Below, piece by piece: positions 46,911-55,863 of a DNA stretch of 64,000 nt. The stretch is from Syntrophomonas sp. UBA5314 (lineage in GTDB: Bacteria > Bacillota > Syntrophomonadia > Syntrophomonadales > Syntrophomonadaceae). The stretch covers positions 1 through 64,000 of the forward strand of contig DHRK01000035.1 of assembly GCA_002410325.1 (NCBI GenBank), read 5' to 3'. The translations under genes were made by a program, and so were the position numbers. Within the stretch, counting starts at the first letter, position 1. The number at the start of each line of letters is the position of its first letter. The notes beneath the pieces were generated by a model. The model made no database searches, had not been told where the DNA came from, and worked only from the letters and a program-made list of their open reading frames with translations.

Positions 46911-48311
46911 ATGGATATAGCGGCAATAAAAAAAGAACTGCGCAGTATATTGGGGGCGGAAAAAGTTCTGACCGAAGATCTCGACCTGATGTACTATTCA
47001 TATGACAGCAGTTTCTTGACTAAACTGGAACCCAAAAACCCCTACGCGGTTGTGTTTCCCAAATCAACCGAAGATGTCCAAAAGGTGATGCGCTTTGCTT
47101 ACCAGAACGACATCCCCATCATTCCAAGGGGGGCCGGAACCGGTGAAACAGGCGGCTGTATCGCCATGGACGGCGGAATTGTATTCGATCTCTCCACCTG
47201 GGACGACATAGTGGAAATAGATGCGCCCAATATGCAGGTCATAGTGCGCCCGGGCATCATACATGCCAAGCTCAATGAACAACTGGCCCAACAAAACCTG
47301 TTTTTCCCACCCGATCCGGGCAGCAGCCAGATGTGCACCGTGGGAGGCATGGTAGCCAACAACGCCAGCGGTCTGCGGGCGGTTAAATACGGCTGCACCG
47401 AACAGTATATTCTGGGGCTGGAAGTGGTTTTGCCCAACGGTGAGGTGATAATGACCGGCGGCATGAAAGCCAAGTGTATCAAGAATGTTTCCGGCCTCAA
47501 TCTGACCAAGTTGATGGTAGGTTCCGAGGGAGTCCTGGGGATCGTAACCCAGATACGCCTGCGGGTCTGGCCCAAACCCAAGGCCAGAGGGATCGCCATG
47601 GCGGTATTTGATCGCCTGGATGACGCGCCGGCCGCGGTTTTGGACACCTATCAGGCCGGGATCCTGCCTTCCGGAATTGAAATACTGGACAGCTCGGCTA
47701 TAGAGGCGGTAAACGGATTTAAACCGGAAATCAACCTGCCCGAGGCCGAAGCCATCCTCCTTTTTGAGGTGGACGGCAACCCCCCCAGCGTGGATTATGA
47801 AGGCCAGGTCATTAAGGAAGTTGTCGGCAAAAGAGCCCGGACCATCGAATGGTCTACCGAGCCCCAACGCATGGCCCAATTGTGGGAAGGCCGCAGTATT
47901 ACGGCTACCGCAGCGGCCCGGGTGCGTAAGGACGGCAGCCGCATTTTTGCCGGTGAGGATATCAGCGTTCCCCTGTCCCGGGTGGCAGACACCCTGCGCG
48001 CCATTCGCGCCCTGGGCGACAAATATGGTATAAAAGTGGTCAATTATGGTCATATAGGCGACGGCAATGTGCATACCGCCCCGGTAATCAATCCTGAAAT
48101 TCCGGAAGAAGTGGAAAGAGTCATGAAGCTGGTTGATGAAATCCACCTGCTGGCCATCGAGCTGCAGGGCTCTACCACCGGGGAACACGGGGTGGGAGCG
48201 GTGAGACGCCCCTATGCTCAACTGGAGCACGGCAAAGCGGTCGAATACATGCAGGGCGTTAAAAAGGTTTTTGACGACAAGGGCATTATGAACCCGGGCA
48301 AGCTGTTTTAA
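46911..48311 (+). CDS. glcD: FAD-linked 2-hydroxyacid oxidase/dehydrogenase subunit (GlcD type)
   Basis: A 466-residue FAD enzyme of the VAO/PCMH fold that oxidises 2-hydroxy acids such as glycolate or D-lactate. FAD-binding motifs are PRGAGTGETGG and TVGGMVANNASG; the C-terminal oxidase domain has VNYGHIGDGNVHTAP and GEHGVG, with the usual metal/substrate His residues. It is followed 18 bp later by an Fe-S partner (GlcF type), so together they form an electron-transferring lactate or glycolate dehydrogenase. The start ATG 46911 has AGGAGG 9 bases upstream. Confidence 0.92.
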   Translation: MDIAAIKKELRSILGAEKVLTEDLDLMYYSYDSSFLTKLEPKNPYAVVFPKSTEDVQKVMRFAYQNDIPIIPRGAGTGETGGCIAMDGGIVFDLSTWDDIVEIDAPNMQVIVRPGIIHAKLNEQLAQQNLFFPPDPGSSQMCTVGGMVANNASGLRAVKYGCTEQYILGLEVVLPNGEVIMTGGMKAKCIKNVSGLNLTKLMVGSEGVLGIVTQIRLRVWPKPKARGIAMAVFDRLDDAPAAVLDTYQAGILPSGIEILDSSAIEAVNGFKPEINLPEAEAILLFEVDGNPPSVDYEGQVIKEVVGKRARTIEWSTEPQRMAQLWEGRSITATAAARVRKDGSRIFAGEDISVPLSRVADTLRAIRALGDKYGIKVVNYGHIGDGNVHTAPVINPEIPEEVERVMKLVDEIHLLAIELQGSTTGEHGVGAVRRPYAQLEHGKAVEYMQGVKKVFDDKGIMNPGKLF

Positions 48312-48329
48312 CCGGGAAGGAGATAGAAA

Positions 48330-49619
48330 ATGGATTTCAAACAATTACCTCCGGTAAAAGAACAGATCATGAAATGCGTGCGCTGCGGCAAATGCCGAAG
48401 CGTATGCCCTATTTTTGCCGAGGTTGGCAATGAGACGGTGGCTCCCCGCGGCCATGTCTTTATGGTGGGAATGCTGCGCGACGGAAAAGTTGAGCCCTCT
48501 TTAGAGGTTGTCGAACGCCTTACCAACTGCCTGATGTGCGAAACCTGCAGCATCAACTGCCCTTCCGGCATTGACATTCATGAGTTGAACGCTGCGGCCC
48601 GGTCTTATATATATGATAAAAACCCCAGCTTGAGCAGGGGATTTGTCTTTGACACCCTTTGGACCAAGCCGGGCATGCTGAAAAAATCAACCCGGATGAT
48701 GTACACGGCTCAGAAGCTGGGCCTGCAGTCGCTGGCCCGCAACCTGGGCATGATGCGTATTCTGCCTGGTGATTTAGCCAAAGCCGAAGGTATTCTGGAT
48801 GCGCTGCCGCGCCGCACCGCCCGGAGCGTGCTTGCAGAAGTGAACCCGGCCAAAGGGGCCAAGCAATATACGATAGGATATTTCTTGGGTTGCGCCACTG
48901 ATCTGATCAATCCATCGGTGGCTATAGCCGCGGTCGACGTTCTAACCCGAAACGGCTGTGAAGTAATCATTCCGTCCACTACCAAGTGCTGCGGGCTTCC
49001 CCATATCGCCAACGGCAAAATGGAAACCGCCCGGGAACTGGCCGCCCATAATGTTAAGCTGTTCAATAAATATAATTTTGACTATATTATTACTGACTGC
49101 GCCTCCTGTTCATCGGCCTTAAGCCTCAAGAACATGGAGTTTTTGGCGGGCGGCCCTTTGAACCCGGAGGAGGCTCAGGCCTTTGCCGCTAAAGTGATGG
49201 ATCTCACCCAGTTCCTGGTGGAAAAGCTGGAGTTGTCCCTGCCGCCGCTCAGTGTCGAGCCGATTAAAGTAACCTATCATGATCCCTGCCACCTGGCCAA
49301 TGCCCAGGGTATTAAGCAGGCTCCCCGGGATCTGTTAAAACTCATACCGGGCTTGGAGCTGGTGGAGATGGATCTGGCCAACCGCTGCTGTGGCGGTTCG
49401 GGAACCTTTGCCCTGACTCACTACGACCTTTCTATGAAGGTTTTGGATAAAAAGATGGCCAGCGCCATGGCAACCGGCGCTCAGTATATAGCGACCTGCT
49501 GCCCGAGCTGCACTATGCAGCTTCGCTACGGAATAAAGCGCCATAATTGGGATGCTAAAGTTATCCACCCGGTAGAGCTTATAAGCCTGTACTACCAGAA
49601 AATGGCCAAGAGCGCCTGA
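48330..49619 (+). CDS. glcF: Iron-sulfur electron-transfer subunit (GlcF/CCG-domain type)
   Basis: A 429-residue cytoplasmic Fe-S protein. Two N-terminal 4Fe-4S motifs (CVRCGKCRSVCPIF and CLMCETCSINCPSG) are followed by two CCG domains, which often bind a non-cubane cluster: CCGLPHIANG with DCASCSS, and DLANRCCGGSG with CCPSCTMQL. GlcF-type proteins accept electrons from the GlcD flavoprotein and pass them to a quinone or another carrier. The start ATG is preceded by AAGGAG. Encoded directly after glcD. Confidence 0.92.
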   Translation: MDFKQLPPVKEQIMKCVRCGKCRSVCPIFAEVGNETVAPRGHVFMVGMLRDGKVEPSLEVVERLTNCLMCETCSINCPSGIDIHELNAAARSYIYDKNPSLSRGFVFDTLWTKPGMLKKSTRMMYTAQKLGLQSLARNLGMMRILPGDLAKAEGILDALPRRTARSVLAEVNPAKGAKQYTIGYFLGCATDLINPSVAIAAVDVLTRNGCEVIIPSTTKCCGLPHIANGKMETARELAAHNVKLFNKYNFDYIITDCASCSSALSLKNMEFLAGGPLNPEEAQAFAAKVMDLTQFLVEKLELSLPPLSVEPIKVTYHDPCHLANAQGIKQAPRDLLKLIPGLELVEMDLANRCCGGSGTFALTHYDLSMKVLDKKMASAMATGAQYIATCCPSCTMQLRYGIKRHNWDAKVIHPVELISLYYQKMAKSA

Positions 49620-49716
49620 TAGGAGCATCTTCAAACGGGAGCGCCGTCCGGAGCCAGTCAGAGTTTCCTGACCGTCCTGGAACATGTTGACCGGAAAGCC
49701 TGTGGAACTGACTAAA

Positions 49717-49752
49717 GAACATGTGTTTTGCCTGGTAAATTCGTGCTATAAT
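49717..49752 (+). promoter_or_regulatory. lexA promoter with LexA (SOS) box
   Basis: GAACATGTGTTT (49717-49728) closely matches the Firmicutes LexA box (GAAC-N4-GTTC type). TATAAT follows at 49747-49752, so the box overlaps the -35 region, as expected for autorepression. Confidence 0.7.
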
Positions 49753-49781
49753 AAGCCAAAGATATTTAAGGAGGGTGCTTC

Positions 49782-50393
49782 ATGGGCAATGATGCGGACC
49801 TTAACCAGCGACAGACACAGATCCTTGATTATATAAAAGAAAAGATCAAAACCAGCGGCTATCCCCCATCGGTAAGAGAGATCGGGCAGGCGGTCGGCTT
49901 GAAATCGAGCTCTACCGTGCATGCCTACCTCTTGCAGCTTGAAGAAAAGGGTTTTTTGAGAAGGGATCCCACCAAGCCCCGGGCGATTATTCCAACCGGA
50001 GAGGTGGAAGAGCCGGCTGAGGCCCTGGCCCTTCCGGTAGTCGGCAAGGTGGCGGCCGGCACTCCGATACTGGCCGAACAAAATATAGACTCCTATTTAC
50101 CGGTGCCGATCGATTTCCTGGGCAAGGGTCATCATTTTGTCTTAAAAGTTCAGGGTGACAGCATGATCGATGCCGGGATTTTTGATGGCGACTACCTGAT
50201 CGTCAAAGAGCAGGCGGACGCCTCCAACGGTGAAATTGTAGTGGCGCTCCTGGAGGACGAAGCTACGGTCAAGCGCCTTTATAAACGGAATGGCTATGTG
50301 GAGCTTAAGCCCGAAAACCAGGCCATGGAACCTATTATTGCGGAAAATGTCAAGATTGCCGGGAAGGTAGCCGGCCTGTTACGAAGAATGTGA
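49782..50393 (+). CDS. lexA: SOS repressor LexA
   Basis: A 203-residue repressor of DNA-damage genes that self-cleaves when RecA is activated. The N-terminal winged helix (QTQILDYIKEKIKTSGYPPSVREIGQAVGLKSSSTVHAYL) is followed by the cleavage site VAAGTP (Ala-Gly) and the S24 peptidase dyad: Ser in VQGDSMIDAGI and Lys in EATVKRLYK. Full family length. A LexA box lies in its own promoter. The start ATG is preceded by AAGGAGG. Confidence 0.96.
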   Translation: MGNDADLNQRQTQILDYIKEKIKTSGYPPSVREIGQAVGLKSSSTVHAYLLQLEEKGFLRRDPTKPRAIIPTGEVEEPAEALALPVVGKVAAGTPILAEQNIDSYLPVPIDFLGKGHHFVLKVQGDSMIDAGIFDGDYLIVKEQADASNGEIVVALLEDEATVKRLYKRNGYVELKPENQAMEPIIAENVKIAGKVAGLLRRM

Positions 50394-50428
50394 TCCGGAC
50401 GTTACAAAAGAATAGCTCCGCTGTCAAT

Positions 50429-50458
50429 AAAGCCCGCTCAGCTAATTAAGCGGGCTTT
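50429..50458. terminator. Rho-independent terminator after lexA
   Basis: Stem AAAGCCCGCT / AGCGGGCTTT with a 10-base loop, about 35 bp after the lexA stop codon. The stem's A and T ends allow function on both strands. Confidence 0.8.
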
Positions 50459-50460
50459 AA

Positions 50461-50607
50461 GTTTGTGGGCAAAGTCGATAAGCTGTCAGAGCGAGCGACG
50501 GAAGCACCATCCAGGCACCACGACTTACGCTCCGCTTCGCATATTATTAATGTTGTGAAGAGCAAGGCGCGCAATAGGCCCGCGATTCGCTTTTGTCGCT
50601 CGCTCTG
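50461..50607. repeat. Mosaic structured repeat, copy A
   Basis: About 147 bp between the lexA terminator and the glnA stop codon. It shares modules with copy B (57330-57543): bases 50461-50505 match 57341-57385 at 39 of 45 positions; GAAGAGCAAGGCGCGCAA (50557-50574) and ATAGGCCCGCGATT (50574-50587) recur exactly. Copy A is also bounded by a perfect 13-bp inverted repeat, CAGAGCGAGCGAC (50487-50499) and GTCGCTCGCTCTG (50595-50607). It does not code for a recognisable protein. Confidence 0.8.
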
Positions 50608-50610
50608 AGT

Positions 50611-51939
50611 TTAAAATTTATCCAGGTATTGCTGCAGTTCCCAGTCATACACCCGGGAGCTGTAGGCTTCCCATTCTTTGGTCTTGGCCAGAACAAAACG
50701 GGAATAGATATGCTCGCCCAGGGCTTCCTGGATGAGCTTGTCATTTCTGAGTTCGTCAAGGGCTTCGTACAGATTTTCCGGCAGGGATTCGATCTTATTC
50801 TGCTTCCTCTCCGCCAGATCCATCTCATATATATTCTGATCCACGCTGGGCGGCGGAGTCAGCTGGTTCTTGATGCCGTCCAGGCCTGCTTTTAAGATGA
50901 CCGCCAGGCCCAGGTAGGGGTTGCAGCTGGGATCGGGATTGCGTACTTCGATCCTGGTGCTGATCCCTCTTTTAGCCGGTATGCGGATGAGCGGGCTGCG
51001 GTTGCGGTGCGACCAGGCGATATAAACCGGCGCTTCATAACCGGGGACCAGTCGTTTGTATGAGTTTACGGTCGGATTGGTGATGGCCGCAATAGCCCGG
51101 GCGTGCTTCATCACTCCGGCTATAAACTGTTTGCAGGTTTCGCTCAATCCATCCGCTTGCGAGGGATCGAAGAAAATATTCTGCCCATCTTTGAACAGGG
51201 AGCAGTGCATGTGCATCCCGGAACCGTTTATTCCGAAAACCGGTTTGGGCATGAAGGTGGCGTGCAGGCCATGGCGCTGAGCGGCAATACGCACCGCAAT
51301 ACGGAAGGTCACGATGTTGTCCGCGGTCTTTAAGGCATCGGTATATTTAAAATCGATTTCATGCTGTCCGGGGGCTACTTCATGATGGGCCGCTTCGATC
51401 TCAAAGCCCAGGCTCTGAAGGATTTCCACCATATCCCGGCGTGCGTCTTCCCCTTTATCAACCGGAGGCAGATCGAAGTAGCTGGCCTTGTCATGAGTGA
51501 CAGTCGTGGGCATGCCGTTTTCATCAACATGGAACAGGAAAAATTCCGGTTCAGGCCCCACCTGCATGTTGAATCCCATATCGGCTGCTTCTTTGAGCAC
51601 CTTTTTCAAAGCATAGCGCGGACAGCCAATAAAAGGCTCGCCATTGGGCTCATATATATCACAGATGATCCGGGCGGTCTTGGCCGCCGATACCGGGCTG
51701 TTCCAGGGCAGAACCAAAAAGGTGTTGAGGTCGGGACGCAAGTACATATCGGATTCTTCTATGCGCACGAACCCTTCAATGGAAGAGCCGTCAAACATCA
51801 GTTCCCCGTCCAGGGCTTTTTGCAGCTGATCATCGGTGATGGAGATAGCTTTCAGTACTCCCAGGATATCGGTAAACTGAAGCCTGATAAATTTTACATT
51901 TTGTTCTTTAATTATTTTCCAAACATGTTCGGCGTTCAT
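50611..51939 (-). CDS. glnA: Glutamine synthetase, type I
   Basis: Makes glutamine from glutamate, ammonia and ATP. The 442-residue protein is of the GSI-alpha subtype of Gram-positives: FDGSSIEGF, VGPEPEFFLF, EVAPGQHEIDF, GSGMHMHCSLF, the ammonia-site region NPTVNSYKRLVPGYEAPVY and NRSPLIRIPA. It lacks the adenylylation-loop tyrosine of GSI-beta, so it would be regulated by feedback and protein partners instead. The start ATG is preceded by GGGGGTG. No glnR is adjacent. Confidence 0.97.
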   Translation of the reverse strand: MNAEHVWKIIKEQNVKFIRLQFTDILGVLKAISITDDQLQKALDGELMFDGSSIEGFVRIEESDMYLRPDLNTFLVLPWNSPVSAAKTARIICDIYEPNGEPFIGCPRYALKKVLKEAADMGFNMQVGPEPEFFLFHVDENGMPTTVTHDKASYFDLPPVDKGEDARRDMVEILQSLGFEIEAAHHEVAPGQHEIDFKYTDALKTADNIVTFRIAVRIAAQRHGLHATFMPKPVFGINGSGMHMHCSLFKDGQNIFFDPSQADGLSETCKQFIAGVMKHARAIAAITNPTVNSYKRLVPGYEAPVYIAWSHRNRSPLIRIPAKRGISTRIEVRNPDPSCNPYLGLAVILKAGLDGIKNQLTPPPSVDQNIYEMDLAERKQNKIESLPENLYEALDELRNDKLIQEALGEHIYSRFVLAKTKEWEAYSSRVYDWELQQYLDKF

Positions 51940-52015
51940 CTTTGCACCCCCGCTAAAATTGGGATTTTAACCCTGATTAGATTACCACAACAACAGGCTT
52001 CAGGCAAATTGTATA

Positions 52016-52504
52016 CTAAAATACGCGATACAGAAAAGTGCCCACCATGATCAAGGCTATAATGAGGTGGGCCAGCATCCCGGAAAAGAGACCCAGGACA
52101 GCTCCCACACCGGCCAGCAATGCTTTTCGGGCGTCTTTATGGGCGATATACTCGCCGATAAAGGCGCCTATCCAGGGGCCCAAAAACAGTCCCGCGGGCG
52201 GCAGGACAAAAATACCCACCAGAAGCCCCAGCAAAGCCCCCCAGGTCCCGGCTTTACCGGCTCCGGTATACTTGGCCCCCCAGACCGTGGACAGGTATGA
52301 CAGGGTCATGGCCAGCACCGTAAGGGCGCCCATTACCACCAGGTACTTTACGGTGATTACCTGAAATCCTTCATACCACCCATAGGCGGCAATGGCGACG
52401 AATATAAGTCCCGAGCCGGGTAAAACCGGAAATATGATCCCTGCAATCCCGACCAGCATCAAGATGATGACGATTATCAAGACCAGGGTATTGGTTGTGA
52501 TCAT
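52016..52504 (-). CDS. DUF456 family membrane protein
   Basis: A 162-residue protein with four or five membrane helices, rich in glycine. The family signature appears as IIFPVLPGSGLIFVAIAAYGW at the N-terminus and LLGLLVGIFVLPPAGLFLGPWIGAFIGE in the centre. Function unknown. I set the start at ATG 52504 with a GGGGGG tract about 8 bases upstream; the frame could open at 52522. It lies 25 bp from the lyase-like gene and is probably co-transcribed with it. Confidence 0.85.
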   Translation of the reverse strand: MITTNTLVLIIVIILMLVGIAGIIFPVLPGSGLIFVAIAAYGWYEGFQVITVKYLVVMGALTVLAMTLSYLSTVWGAKYTGAGKAGTWGALLGLLVGIFVLPPAGLFLGPWIGAFIGEYIAHKDARKALLAGVGAVLGLFSGMLAHLIIALIMVGTFLYRVF

Positions 52505-52528
52505 CACGAATCCCCCCCTCATGATGTG

Positions 52529-53764
52529 TTATCCACTTATAAACTCGCGAACCAGTTGTTCGATTACATAGCGGCAATGCTGGTAGCTCAAGCCACCCTG
52601 GAGAAAGGCGCAGTACGGTTCACGCAGAGGCGCGTCGCAGGACAATTCTATCGAAGAACCCTGGATGAAAGTGCCGGCCGCCATCACCACCCCGTCGGAG
52701 TAGCCGGGAAGCGCCCCGTACTCCAGGGTTACATCGCTGTCTACCGGTGAATAGCGTTGGACCAATTGGCAGAAGCGCTGAACCTGGCCGGCGTCTTGGA
52801 GATGGACGGCCTGGACAATATCACTTCTCGATTCATCCCAGCCCGGAGACACCCTAAAACCGTTTTCTGCAAAAACCAGGGCCAAAAGCATAGCCCCTTT
52901 TAAGGCCTGCAGTACGACGTGGGGAGCCTGAAACAGGCCCATAAACAAATAGCGTTTATCGAAAGGAATGGAACCCAGTTCTTTACCCAGACCGGGCGCG
53001 GTCAGGTGCCAGGCGATCTCCTCCACCAGCTCGGCGGATCCGCATATGTATCCCCCATTTACAGCCAGACCGCCGCCGGGGTTTTTTATCAAGGAGCCGG
53101 CGGTCAGATCAGCCCCCAGGCTGGGGGGTTCATGATCGGCTACGAATTCGCCGTAACAATTGTCGACCAGGATTACGGTAGCAGGATTTTGCGCTTTAAC
53201 CGCTTCGATAATCCGCTTTATATCTTCCAGGGAAATAGCCGGTCGGAGCTGGTAGCCCCGGGAGCGCTGAACCAGCACCATGCGGGTTTGGGCACCTACA
53301 GCCCGGGCTATGCCGCCAATATCTATTCCGTCCCGGTCGGTCAAAGCGACGCCGGCATAGTTTATTCCCCGGGCGGCCAGCGATTTACGGCCCTTTCCCT
53401 TGATTACGTTGGCCAGGGTGTCATAGGGATCAGCGGCGGCCGAGAGCAGTTCATCACCGGGCTGCAACAGGGCGGACAGGCAACTGGCGATAGCATGGGT
53501 TCCCGATACCAGCTGCGGCCTGACCAGTGCGTCCGGGGATGCAAATATCCTGGCGTACAGATTTTCCAACACTTCCCGCCCGGCATCCGAGTACCCGTAA
53601 CCGGACGAGGGGTGGAAGTGGAATTCACGGACCCTAAACTCGCGGAAGGCATCTAAAACCCTGGCCTGGTTGCTATAAGCCGTCTCTTCAGCTTCCTGGA
53701 AGCGATGAGTCAGGCTCTTCTCGGCATTTCTTATCATCTGGACAGCATTCATTACATCACCCAT
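52529..53764 (-). CDS. PLP-dependent methionine gamma-lyase-like protein (aluminium-resistance family)
   Basis: A 411-residue member of the family once named for aluminium resistance and now grouped as Met_gamma_lyase-like fold-type I PLP enzymes. Visible: the N-terminal FHPSSGYGYSDAGRE, LVSGTHAIASCL, VLVQRSRGYQLRP, VILVDNCYGEFV (Asp to the pyridine) and GSLIKNPGGG containing the Schiff-base Lys. Activity on methionine or cystathionine is plausible but unproven. The start is uncertain (ATG 53764 or ATG 53752); neither has a strong site. Confidence 0.88.
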   Translation of the reverse strand: MGDVMNAVQMIRNAEKSLTHRFQEAEETAYSNQARVLDAFREFRVREFHFHPSSGYGYSDAGREVLENLYARIFASPDALVRPQLVSGTHAIASCLSALLQPGDELLSAAADPYDTLANVIKGKGRKSLAARGINYAGVALTDRDGIDIGGIARAVGAQTRMVLVQRSRGYQLRPAISLEDIKRIIEAVKAQNPATVILVDNCYGEFVADHEPPSLGADLTAGSLIKNPGGGLAVNGGYICGSAELVEEIAWHLTAPGLGKELGSIPFDKRYLFMGLFQAPHVVLQALKGAMLLALVFAENGFRVSPGWDESRSDIVQAVHLQDAGQVQRFCQLVQRYSPVDSDVTLEYGALPGYSDGVVMAAGTFIQGSSIELSCDAPLREPYCAFLQGGLSYQHCRYVIEQLVREFISG

Positions 53765-53905
53765 CCCGGCGGCAAAACAACCGTTCTATCCAGCCCCCGT
53801 CTGACGGGGGGTGGCAACTGGCAATATTATATCTTTTTCTGGCACGGTCAACAAGGAAAGCATCTGCAATGAAGTTCGGTGGATGGTGATTAAAGCATAA
53901 ACCGA

Positions 53906-54259
53906 TCAGGGAAGACGGGGAGCGCGGTGCCCGCCAAAAACATGGAAGATGCTGGCGCCGGAAAACATTTTCCCGGCGTGCGGGGTATGGGCGGGAATGA
54001 ACAATTCATCTCCGGTTTCCAGGAAAATTTCCTTACCGTTCAGGTGTATGATGTACTGTCCCTTTAAAACTGCGAAATATTCATCGAAATCATGGCTGTG
54101 TTCTTCCGAAATTATATCCTTCAGACATATCCAGTGGGCGAGCTGGTTCCCGTCGCAACTGTTAAAAAAATGGCCGATGATCTCATCACTTTTCAGGGTT
54201 GAATCGGAGGTTTCTTCGACTTCGATTACGTTTATGACTGGCTGTGATACTGAATCCAT
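53906..54259 (-). CDS. Single-domain cupin protein
   Basis: A 117-residue small beta-barrel. Cupin motif 1 is EEHSHDFDEYFAVLKG (His/His/Glu metal ligands) and motif 2 is TPHAGKMF, giving a probable single metal site. Such proteins can be isomerases, dioxygenases or ligand sensors. No neighbour indicates the substrate. The ATG at 54259 has AAGGGG 7 bases upstream. Confidence 0.85.
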   Translation of the reverse strand: MDSVSQPVINVIEVEETSDSTLKSDEIIGHFFNSCDGNQLAHWICLKDIISEEHSHDFDEYFAVLKGQYIIHLNGKEIFLETGDELFIPAHTPHAGKMFSGASIFHVFGGHRAPRLP

Positions 54260-54301
54260 ACCATACCCCTTAGCAATGGCCTCCCTGCCTGAATATAAAT
54301 C

Positions 54302-55450
54302 TTAATAATTGGCTGTTTCGGCCCAGGCTGGAGATAATTGATCCTGGAAAACCAGGGTTTTAATCCTGGACCGAAGCAAGTCGAGTTCCTGGTTGTTTAG
54401 CCTGCGGACAATGTTCAACTCATGGTTTTTGTTCAGGTCCAATTCCAGGGCCTGGCTTAGCAGAGCCCCTTTTGAGTCGCTTATTATATGTACTATGGGG
54501 CGAGTAGAATTAGTTTTGGTTACTGAAGTAACCAGGGCCAAGTTCCCCGAGTCCAGCAGCAAAATACTGCCCAGCGGGTAAATCGCAACATTGCTGGTGA
54601 AAGCCTCTAAAATAAAAGGATCGAAATACGCGTTGGAAAGCTTGCCCATAATAGTCACCGCTTCCGTACTGGTATAGCCGTTTCGGTAAGGACGATCGGA
54701 GATTAGCGCGGCAAAGGTATCGGCAACCGCCACTATACGTGCATACTCCAAAATCTGCCGGCCGTCCAACTGGCGTGGATATCCACTACCGTCTACTCTT
54801 TCATGATGTTGGTAGGCTATGTGGGCTGTAGTTACGGACACCTCCCGGTAAGTTTTAAGTATGTTGAACCCGATCTCGCAATGGTTCCTGATGACGCTTA
54901 TTTCCGCCTGGCTCAGCGGCGATTTCTTTTTTCCTATACGCGGATCAAGCATAATCATGCCTATATCATGAAGCAGGGCGCCCAGTCCCAAGTCCATCAG
55001 TTTGCTTTCCGGATAGCCCATAGTCAATCCGGTCATTATCGAGAAGATAGCCACATTGATGGAATGGAAGTACAGATAATCATCATAGCTGCGGATATCT
55101 TCCAACTGTATAAGCAGGTTCCGGTTGCTTAATATATCTTCTACCAACAGGGACACACTGCGCTTCAGGCTGCCCATATCCAAAAGGTTTCGCCGGTTGA
55201 TATCCTTGATTGATTCCCCCAGGGTGTGTGAAACCGCGGCCAGGGCCTGATCGGAGACTATTTCCGGAATATCTATATCGCTCAGGCCGTCCTTAATGTA
55301 TACCGAGCGGATGCCAAGCTTATCCAATCGTTCAATATAGGACGGGGTTAGCCTAGTGTTCTCGTTGAGCAAGGCCCGACCATCCAACCCCACAACCGTC
55401 CTGGCTATTACCATGCCGGATTCAAGGTCTTCCCAGTAAACCCTTTTCAC
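54302..55450 (-). CDS. HD-GYP domain protein (putative cyclic-di-GMP phosphodiesterase), paralogue 3
   Basis: A close paralogue of the proteins at 191-1351 and 1529-2662: N-terminal LESGMVIARTVVG, HD-GYP core with HSINVAIF, HDIG, HHERVDGSGYP and DTFAALISDRPYR, and the same C-terminal extension. Here too HDIG is followed by Met. The start is GTG 55450, with AAGGGGGA 5 bases upstream, so the three paralogues use ATG, TTG and GTG respectively. It is monocistronic. All three probably lower cyclic di-GMP in response to different partners. Confidence 0.9.
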   Translation of the reverse strand: MKRVYWEDLESGMVIARTVVGLDGRALLNENTRLTPSYIERLDKLGIRSVYIKDGLSDIDIPEIVSDQALAAVSHTLGESIKDINRRNLLDMGSLKRSVSLLVEDILSNRNLLIQLEDIRSYDDYLYFHSINVAIFSIMTGLTMGYPESKLMDLGLGALLHDIGMIMLDPRIGKKKSPLSQAEISVIRNHCEIGFNILKTYREVSVTTAHIAYQHHERVDGSGYPRQLDGRQILEYARIVAVADTFAALISDRPYRNGYTSTEAVTIMGKLSNAYFDPFILEAFTSNVAIYPLGSILLLDSGNLALVTSVTKTNSTRPIVHIISDSKGALLSQALELDLNKNHELNIVRRLNNQELDLLRSRIKTLVFQDQLSPAWAETANY

Positions 55451-55863
55451 GGAAGTCCCCCTTAACGAATGGTTTGGTCATACGACACCTGGTATGTTTG
55501 CTCCGGTAAACTATAAGGCGTTTGGTCTAATCCATAATCGGTACGATTCCCTCCCCGGGGCCCGGCGGAAGCCGGCTGGAAACCGTACGGCGGCATTTGA
55601 AGCACAGACCGAAAGGGTCGGGGTTCAATATTCCACATATTAATGTCGATCTAGCATGTAAGATTAGATTAACTCATTACCAGGAAACTGGCATCCTACG
55701 AAGGTCCCGTTTTGTATAGGCACATAGCACCCTTTATCCAAACAACTTGGCTAATTGGACAGTAAACCGGGGAAAAAAGATTCATAATTGACGCTAATGA
55801 CCAGTTATTTGCCAGAACGCCTTTTTGCATCATTACGTCCAACCATTCAATGCCGGATATGAA
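55451..55863. other. Intergenic region upstream of HD-GYP paralogue 3
   Basis: About 410 bp with a small GC-rich hairpin CCGGC-GGAA-GCCGG (near 55562-55575) and otherwise AT-rich sequence. It should hold the HD-GYP promoter and the end of the AAA-protein transcript. I looked for a cyclic-di-GMP riboswitch core and found none. Confidence 0.45.

Noticed and set aside
47064..48344. 426-codon open frame antisense to glcD
   Set aside because: glcD on the opposite strand has all family motifs; the antisense frame is a by-product of its codon bias.
55451..55863. Cyclic-di-GMP riboswitch upstream of HD-GYP paralogue 3
   Set aside because: A GC-rich hairpin is present but the conserved GCAAAGCC-type core is absent on both strands.
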